Assembly (NCBI RefSeq): GCF_000759535.1
Contig: NZ_CP009455.1
Location: 3,348,001 to 3,412,000, forward strand
Direction of reading: 5' to 3'
From: Pseudomonas cremoricolorata
Lineage (GTDB): Bacteria > Pseudomonadota > Gammaproteobacteria > Pseudomonadales > Pseudomonadaceae
Length of the DNA: 64,000 nt
The translations under genes and the position numbers were made by a program. Below the pieces are notes generated by a model, which ran no database searches, was not told where the DNA came from, and saw nothing but the letters and a program-made list of their open reading frames with translations. Of this stretch, positions 59,528-64,000 are shown in pieces. The first letter of the stretch is position 1. The number at the start of each line of letters is the position of its first letter.

Positions 59528-60309
59528 GGGCAGGGTGCTCCTGATGACAGCTCGGCCAGTTGGCGGGCTTGTGCCTGGCCTGCCTGAGTGATGAAACCGA
59601 TGTCCGAACCGAGGGTGAACAGACTGAAACCCATGGCCCGCAGTGCCGGCAGCTCGGCTGCCGAAGGCACATCGATGCCCAGCGTCTTCCCGGCCGCCCG
59701 GCCCACGGCGCAGACCCGCTGCAAGGCCGCCAGCAGCGCCGGGCGAAAGGGCCCCGGGGCCAGGCCTAGCGACTGCGCCAGGTCGCTGGGGCCGACGTAG
59801 AGCACATCGATGCCGGGCACCGAGGCAATCGCCTCGAGGTTGTCCAGGCCCAGGCGGCTCTCTATCTGCACGATCAGCAGCGTGCGCGCGTTGGCCTGTT
59901 GCAGGTAGTCGGTAAAGTGCTGGTAATAGCCCGACGCGCGCCACGGGCCGATGCCGCGGGTTCCGAGCGGGGCGTAACGGCTGGCATCGACGATGGCGGC
60001 GGCCTGTGCCGCGGTCTCGACCATCGGCAGCATCAGCCCGGCGACGCCGGCATCCAGCGCCTGCTTGATGTGCTCCGGGGCATGGGAGGGCACGCGGTAC
60101 AGTACCGGCTTGCCATAGCGTTCTGCGCACGGCAGCAGACCGCGCAGGGCCGTGGGGGGAATCGGTGTGTGTTCACCGTCGAGCAACAGGAAGTCGTTGT
60201 CCAGGGCGGCCATCAGCTCGACCACCGTAGGGTCGGGGATGCCCACCCACGGGCCGATCAGGCGCGCGCCGTCGGCCAGCGCGGCGGGGAGGTGCGGTGC
60301 AGGGTTCAT
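59524..60309 (-). CDS. HpcH/HpaI family aldolase
   Basis: A 261-aa class II aldolase fold. It has WVGIPDPTVVELMA, the metal or phosphate region LLLDGEHTPIP, VYIVQIESRLGLDNLEAIA-type sequence (LLIVQIESRLGLDNLEAIA) with the metal-binding Glu, and DVLYVGPSDLAQSLG. It probably splits a 4-hydroxy-2-oxo acid to pyruvate and an aldehyde. It is coupled to the FAD oxidase. The ATG at 60309 was chosen; upstream sequence in frame is Arg-rich and unlike the family. Confidence 0.88.
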   Translation of the reverse strand: MNPAPHLPAALADGARLIGPWVGIPDPTVVELMAALDNDFLLLDGEHTPIPPTALRGLLPCAERYGKPVLYRVPSHAPEHIKQALDAGVAGLMLPMVETAAQAAAIVDASRYAPLGTRGIGPWRASGYYQHFTDYLQQANARTLLIVQIESRLGLDNLEAIASVPGIDVLYVGPSDLAQSLGLAPGPFRPALLAALQRVCAVGRAAGKTLGIDVPSAAELPALRAMGFSLFTLGSDIGFITQAGQAQARQLAELSSGAPCP

Positions 60310-60343
60310 GCGCTTGCTCTCGTGTCGGGGCCACACGCAGACG

Positions 60344-60363
60344 TTGCGTGCCAAGGCACGCAA
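60344..60363. repeat. Perfect 9-bp palindrome between aldolase and binding-protein genes
   Basis: TTGCGTGCC (60344-60352) AA GGCACGCAA (60355-60363). It lies 35-54 nt upstream of the aldolase start and could be a hairpin or an operator. Confidence 0.45.
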
Positions 60364-60414
60364 GCGGTTGCGGGGCGCAGTTGCATCAACAGGGGGGCGC
60401 GGCGCCCCGGGCGG

Positions 60415-61365
60415 CTAGCGCAGCGGCGTGCCGTCGACGCGGGTCACGCCTTGCAGCCAGGTGTCACGGCGCTGCGGGTGCTTGGCCAGCCACTGCGCCG
60501 CCACCTGCTCTGCCGGGGCGCGATCCATGATGGGGATCATCATTTCGCTTTCCTCTTCGGCGGTGAAGGTCAGATTCTCCAGCAGGCGCTGAACGTTCGG
60601 GCATTGCGTCTTGTAGTTCGGTGCGGTCAGGGTGCTGACAGTGGCCTTGCCGTCGTTGGGGGCGAACACGTCCTCGCTGCCGCTGAGGAACGAGATATCG
60701 AAGTTGACGTTCATCGGGTGCGGGGTCCAGCCGAAGAACACTACATCGTCCTCGCGCGCCACGGCACGCTTGAGGGTCGAGACGATGCCGATTTCACCCG
60801 ATTCGATCAGGCGGAAGTCCTTTAGCCCGAACTTATCGTCGGCGATCATCTGCTTGATGATCTGGTTGGAGCCGACACCCGCCTCCAGCCCATAGATCTT
60901 GCCGCCCAGGCTCTTCTGGAAACGCGCGATGTCGCTGAAGCTCTTCAGGCCCTTGTCGTACAGGTAGGTGGGCACCGCCAGGGTGGTGCGTGCATCGCGC
61001 AGGCTCGGTTGTGGCAGTTGCGTGGCCTGGCCTGCATCGAGGAACGGCTGCACCACCGGGGTCATCAACGGCTGCCAGTAGCCCAGGTAGATATCCAGGC
61101 GTTTGTCACGGATGCCGGCCATGATGATCTGCTGCGAGGCGGTGGTTTGCTTGACCTCGTAGCCGAGCTCTTCGAGCAGGTGCTTGGCGATGGCGCTGGT
61201 GGCGATCACATCCGTCCAGCTCACCAGGCCCATGCGAACGGTCTTGCAGCTCTCGGCTTCGGCCGCCTGGAGCGAGGCCAGCGGTGCGCTGGCGAGAGCA
61301 CCCAGTAGTAGCCAGCGGCCCAGCGAACGGGCTGGCGTCGATGATGGGGATCGGGGTGTCTTCAT
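60415..61365 (-). CDS. Glycine betaine/choline-type ABC transporter binding protein (OpuAC family)
   Basis: A 316-aa secreted receptor. The signal peptide (SLGRWLLLGALASAPLASLQ, cleavage near AEA) is followed by CKTVRMGLVSWTDVIATSAI, and the aromatic-box candidates lie in YLGYWQPLMTP, VFFGWTPHPMNVNFDISFL. These are typical of choline, betaine or carnitine receptors (ChoX/ProX/OpuAC). The ATG at 61365 was chosen for its signal peptide. No ABC ATPase or permease is adjacent on this strand; the permease at 63710 may be its partner. Confidence 0.87.
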   Translation of the reverse strand: MKTPRSPSSTPARSLGRWLLLGALASAPLASLQAAEAESCKTVRMGLVSWTDVIATSAIAKHLLEELGYEVKQTTASQQIIMAGIRDKRLDIYLGYWQPLMTPVVQPFLDAGQATQLPQPSLRDARTTLAVPTYLYDKGLKSFSDIARFQKSLGGKIYGLEAGVGSNQIIKQMIADDKFGLKDFRLIESGEIGIVSTLKRAVAREDDVVFFGWTPHPMNVNFDISFLSGSEDVFAPNDGKATVSTLTAPNYKTQCPNVQRLLENLTFTAEEESEMMIPIMDRAPAEQVAAQWLAKHPQRRDTWLQGVTRVDGTPLR

Positions 61366-61409
61366 GCTCTTGTCATCCTGCGCACGTGGTGAAATCCATA
61401 AGCTGGCCG

Positions 61410-61429
61410 AGCAGACGTCACTGTCTGCT
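61410..61429. promoter_or_regulatory. Inverted repeat upstream of the binding-protein gene
   Basis: AGCAGAC (61410-61416) and GTCTGCT (61423-61429) are separated by 6 bp. It lies 45-65 nt upstream of the start at 61365, a plausible operator position. Confidence 0.4.
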
Positions 61430-61470
61430 GGTGAATGCAAAGCTACGGCAGTGTGCTTAGCAAGGAGCGG

Positions 61471-61502
61471 ACTTTTCCGACGTATTCAGGTACTTTTCCG
61501 AC
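61471..61502 (+). promoter_or_regulatory. Direct repeat upstream of the AraC-type regulator
   Basis: ACTTTTCCGAC occurs at 61471-61481 and 61492-61502, spaced 21 bp (two helical turns), the layout used by many AraC-family proteins. It lies 60-91 nt before the regulator start. Confidence 0.5.
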
Positions 61503-61561
61503 TTCTTTACTTGCCACTTGCCATCAGCGAGCCGGGCGCTGGGCGGGTCATGGAGGATGTC

Positions 61562-62524
61562 ATGCCACGGGATTTCCGCTTCCTGCTGTTGCCGGGCTTT
61601 CCGCCGTCGGCCTTCGTCAATGCGGTGGAAGTGCTGCGCATCGCCAACCGCTTTCAGCCCGACTACTACCGTTGGCGCATCCTCAGCCTCGATGGCGCAG
61701 CGGTGCAGTCGTGCAGTGGCATGAGCATCGCTGCCGACCAGGCCTTAGGGACCATGCCGCTCGACTGCATGGTCATTGTGGTGGCCGGCTATGAGCCGCT
61801 TGCCTGTTACAGCGACGCGCTGCAAGCCTGGCTGCGCCAGCTGGCCGCGGCGCGGGTGGCGCTGGGTGCGGTGGATACCGGGGTATTTCCGCTGGCCCGC
61901 GCCGGCGTGCTCAACGGCTACAAGGTGACCGTGCACTGGGAAGCACTGGAGGCATTTCGCGAGTCGTTTCCGGGCATTCCCACCAGCCTGGAATCGTTCG
62001 AAATCGACCGCGACCGCATCACCTGTGCCGGCGGCGCCGCGACACTCGACATGATGCTGCACCTGATCAGCCTGCAGCACGGCTCGCAACTGGCGGTGCG
62101 GGTGTCTGAACAGTTGGTGATGGGGTCGGTGCGCCTGGCGCAGTTTCCCCAGCGCACGCACATCGTCGGCCGCTACGGCACCAGCAACAAGAAGCTGGTC
62201 AACGTGATTCGGTTGATGAGCGAGCGCATGGAGCAGCCATTGAGCACCGAGGCGCTGGCGAGCATGGTGTCGATCACCGCGCGGCAGCTGGAGCGGCTGT
62301 TTCGTCTGCACCTGAGCACTACGCCGAAACGTTTCTACCTCGACCTGCGCCTGGACAAGGCCCGCCAACTACTGCGCCAGACCGAGCTGAGCATCACCGA
62401 GGTAAGTCTTGCCTGCGGCTTCGAGTCGGCCTCGTATCTGGCCCGGCGCTACAGCGCGCGGTTCGCTTGCACCCCGCGCCAGGATCGGGCATTTCCCACC
62501 CAGGTCAACACTCACCTGCACTGA
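61562..62524 (+). CDS. GlxA/AraC-type transcriptional regulator with a GATase1-like domain
   Basis: A 320-aa regulator. The N-terminal class I amidotransferase-like domain (FRFLLLPGFPPSAFVNAVEV, MVIVVAGYEP, LGAVDTGVFPLARAGVLNGY) senses a ligand and lacks a clear catalytic Cys (the elbow reads VDTGVF). The C-terminal AraC HTH pair includes LSTEALASMVSITARQLERL and LSITEVSLACGFESASYLAR. This arrangement is that of GbdR, CdhR and ChoR-type regulators of quaternary-amine metabolism. I chose ATG 61562 because GGAGG lies correctly before it; an ATG at 61550 is in frame. It is divergent from the binding-protein gene. Confidence 0.88.
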   Translation: MPRDFRFLLLPGFPPSAFVNAVEVLRIANRFQPDYYRWRILSLDGAAVQSCSGMSIAADQALGTMPLDCMVIVVAGYEPLACYSDALQAWLRQLAAARVALGAVDTGVFPLARAGVLNGYKVTVHWEALEAFRESFPGIPTSLESFEIDRDRITCAGGAATLDMMLHLISLQHGSQLAVRVSEQLVMGSVRLAQFPQRTHIVGRYGTSNKKLVNVIRLMSERMEQPLSTEALASMVSITARQLERLFRLHLSTTPKRFYLDLRLDKARQLLRQTELSITEVSLACGFESASYLARRYSARFACTPRQDRAFPTQVNTHLH

Positions 62525-62545
62525 GCGCCAGGCGCGCGCGGCGGC

Positions 62546-63280
62546 TCAGTACGCCAGTGCCACCTCGACGCCGCTGGGCGCGGTGTACTCGGCCATGCGC
62601 CGGCGCGACAGTTCCCAGTGCGCCTGGACGATTTCGGTGGCGCCCTGGGGGTCGCGCCGCTCGATGGCGGCGATCATCTGGTCGTGCTGGTCGCAGGCCA
62701 GCTCAAGGTCGCGCTGCATGTCATCGGTGGTGGGGTGGCGATAGAAGATACGTCCCAGCCGGGCGTGGTCGATGAGCAGGCGGCGCAGACTCGGCATGAG
62801 GTAGTCGTTGTGCGCCATCTTGCCGATTTCCAGATGGAAGGCGTCGTTGTGGATGACGCGGTTTTCCACGTCCTTGTCTTCGATGGCCTGACGGAATTGC
62901 GCCTGGATGCGTTTGAGCTGTTCGACTTCGCTGGGGCTGGCATGCAGCGCAGCCAGTTGAGTGGTGGCGATGTAGATCAGCGGCGCGGCGAGGAAGAAGC
63001 TGCGCAACGAGTCGTGGTTCATTGCCGCCACCCGTGGAGCACGGTTGGTTTCCAGCTCGATGTAGCCTTCGGCGGCGATCTGGCGCAGCAGTTCGCGCAC
63101 CGGCGGCCGCGACAGGCCGAACTCATTGCCCAAGGCAATCTCGTCGACTACCGCGCCCGGCGCCAGCTCCATGCTCAGGATGCGCCGACGCAGGGTATCG
63201 CCCAGCACCACCTTGCGGTCGATAGGAATGGCCGTATCAGTATCGGTGGGCGCCGCTGCGGGGGATTTCTTGCTGGCCAT
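62546..63280 (-). CDS. GntR family regulator, FCD subfamily
   Basis: A 244-aa repressor or activator with an N-terminal winged HTH (LGDTLRRRILSMELAPGAVV, LGNEFGLSRPPVRELLRQIA) and a C-terminal all-helical FCD ligand domain with metal-binding residues (HNDAFHLEIGKMAHN, HDQMIAAIERRD). It is convergent with the AraC-type gene and divergent from the CBS-domain ORF. A perfect GTAGAC-N5-GTCTAC repeat lies 40-56 nt upstream, suggesting autoregulation. Confidence 0.9.
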   Translation of the reverse strand: MASKKSPAAAPTDTDTAIPIDRKVVLGDTLRRRILSMELAPGAVVDEIALGNEFGLSRPPVRELLRQIAAEGYIELETNRAPRVAAMNHDSLRSFFLAAPLIYIATTQLAALHASPSEVEQLKRIQAQFRQAIEDKDVENRVIHNDAFHLEIGKMAHNDYLMPSLRRLLIDHARLGRIFYRHPTTDDMQRDLELACDQHDQMIAAIERRDPQGATEIVQAHWELSRRRMAEYTAPSGVEVALAY

Positions 63281-63319
63281 GGAGGGGGTCTACCGTTGCC
63301 TAGTGATTATGAAATCCAG

Positions 63320-63336
63320 GTAGACAACAGGTCTAC
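63320..63336. promoter_or_regulatory. Putative GntR operator in the regulator's own promoter
   Basis: GTAGAC-AACAG-GTCTAC is a perfect inverted repeat with 5-bp spacer. A further GTCTAC half site lies at 63290-63295. It matches the element at 52041-52057. Confidence 0.55.
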
Positions 63337-63497
63337 AGACTTTCATCGAGAAATGTGTGGGCCGTAGTGTACCGCGATGGAGCGACGAAACAATCCGTGC
63401 CTCCCAGCGCGTTGCCCCCCCTCACCCTGCGGCATGGCGCCCAACAGCCCAAGGGCGGCACTGACAACGCTAAAAAAGGTACGAGCCAGTGCATTAC

Positions 63498-63713
63498 ATG
63501 AAAAAGGCGCCCTGTGCGCTGCCAGTGGCAGGGCCGCAGGCCGACCTCGATGAGTTGATCAACCTGCTGATTCAGTCGGGAGCCGAGGCACTGCTGATCG
63601 TCGAGGGTGGCCAGCCTCTGGGCGTGGTCACGCCGACCGACCTGCTGCGTGGCGTGCAGGGCAGCGAGCCGGAGGAGGGCGCAGTGGTGCTCGCGCCTGA
63701 GGTGCAGGCATGA
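63498..63713 (+). CDS. Small CBS-domain protein before an ABC permease gene
   Basis: A 71-aa ORF (start ATG 63498; another in-frame ATG at 63489) with LINLLIQSGAEALLIVEGGQ and PLGVVTPTDLLRGVQ, the second half of a CBS domain. Such a domain is normally the C-terminal end of the ATPase subunit (ProV/OpuAA). Here no ATPase part precedes it; the 200 nt before it hold the GntR promoter. Its stop overlaps the permease start (ATGA), so the pair is translated together. It may be a genuine small regulator or the leftover of a truncated ProV-like gene. Confidence 0.7.
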   Translation: MKKAPCALPVAGPQADLDELINLLIQSGAEALLIVEGGQPLGVVTPTDLLRGVQGSEPEEGAVVLAPEVQA

Positions 63714-64000
63714 ATCCGAGTACTTTTCCGAGCGACTTCGATGCAGCGGTGGACGCGGGCCTGGAATGGCTTACCGACAGCGGCGCGCAGGTGTTCGACT
63801 TCATCAACCAAGTGCTTACAGGTCTGCTCCAGGCACTGACCTGGCTGCTGAACCTGGCGCCATACTACGTCGTCGCCGTGCTCATTGGCCTTCTGGCCTG
63901 GCGACTGTCCGGGCACTGGCGCTCGGCCGTGCTGAGCATCGCGGGGCTCTTGGTGTGCGCCTCCATCGGCTTGTGGAGCGAAACCATGAGCACCCTGGCG
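63710..64000 (+). CDS. ProW-like ABC transporter permease, cut off by the window
   Basis: The first 97 codons of a permease. MNPSTFPSDFDAAVDAGLEW is followed by membrane helices (LLQALTWLLNLAPYYVVAVL and LSIAGLLVCASIGLWSETMS). This matches the beginning of glycine betaine/choline permeases (ProW, ChoW type), with a long N-terminal section before the BPD domain. It is coupled to the CBS-domain ORF and probably works with the binding protein at 60415. Confidence 0.8.
   Translation, partial: MNPSTFPSDFDAAVDAGLEWLTDSGAQVFDFINQVLTGLLQALTWLLNLAPYYVVAVLIGLLAWRLSGHWRSAVLSIAGLLVCASIGLWSETMSTLA

Overview
The window is a stretch of a Pseudomonas chromosome, most likely of the P. putida group. Evidence for this is the gene block gacA (TTG start)-uvrC-pgsA-tRNA-Gly, a P. 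putida-like REP pair between galU and gor, high-GC codon use, and the CsrA/RsmA-family, ModABC, AhpCF and Nudix genes typical of that genus. Apart from tRNA genes, no rRNA, CRISPR array, insertion sequence or prophage was seen.

Layout: (1) 1-20.5 kb is core genome: a partial periplasmic protein, small ORFs and terminators, tRNA-Leu(UAA), a csrA-family gene, topoisomerase IB, the modABC molybdate transporter, a nitronate monooxygenase, small unknown proteins, galU, glutathione reductase, ahpC-ahpF, a crotonase, nudC, a TauE/SafE permease, a GNAT, an XRE regulator, gacA-uvrC-pgsA and tRNA-Gly(GCC). (2) 20.6-51.4 kb is a type VI secretion (T6SS) island placed directly after tRNA-Gly. A divergent promoter region near 45.4-45.7 kb drives tagO-tssA-tssM rightward and tssB-C-E-F-G-fha-tssJ-K-L-hcp leftward, followed on the same strand by a 15-kb effector region. 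ClpV/TssH is not in the window. (3) 51.4-52.3 kb is non-coding or decayed DNA. (4) 52.3-64 kb is a catabolic and transport region: FAD oxidoreductase, MFS permease, DapA-like lyase/aldolase and aldehyde dehydrogenase on the plus strand; FAD-linked D-2-hydroxyacid oxidase-type protein, HpaI-type aldolase and a quaternary-amine-type binding protein on the minus strand; a GlxA/AraC-type and a GntR/FCD regulator; and the start of a second transporter operon (CBS-domain ORF plus ProW-like permease) that runs off the window.

The most interesting part is the effector region (20.6-35.8 kb). It holds two 996-aa VasX-like, multi-transmembrane effectors that are almost identical over the first ~710 residues and divergent afterwards, each followed 2 nt later by a membrane protein of ~290-297 aa. 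That second family occurs five times and has the reverse mosaic: a variable N-terminal membrane half and a nearly invariant C-terminal half. One of the five copies carries an in-frame stop at codon 61. Two orphan effector tails also sit in front of extra copies, one fused to the first 44 residues of a PAAR protein, and a fragment recalling the effector middle lies in front of the broken copy. The simplest reading is repeated duplication, deletion and gene conversion of a PAAR-VgrG-chaperone-effector-immunity unit, leaving an immunity bank.

In the right-hand region, the GntR gene promoter and the DNA upstream of the FAD oxidoreductase operon share a GTAGAC-N5-GTCTA(C/A) inverted repeat. The AraC-type gene is preceded by an 11-bp direct repeat spaced 21 bp. 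These suggest how the catabolic genes may be controlled.
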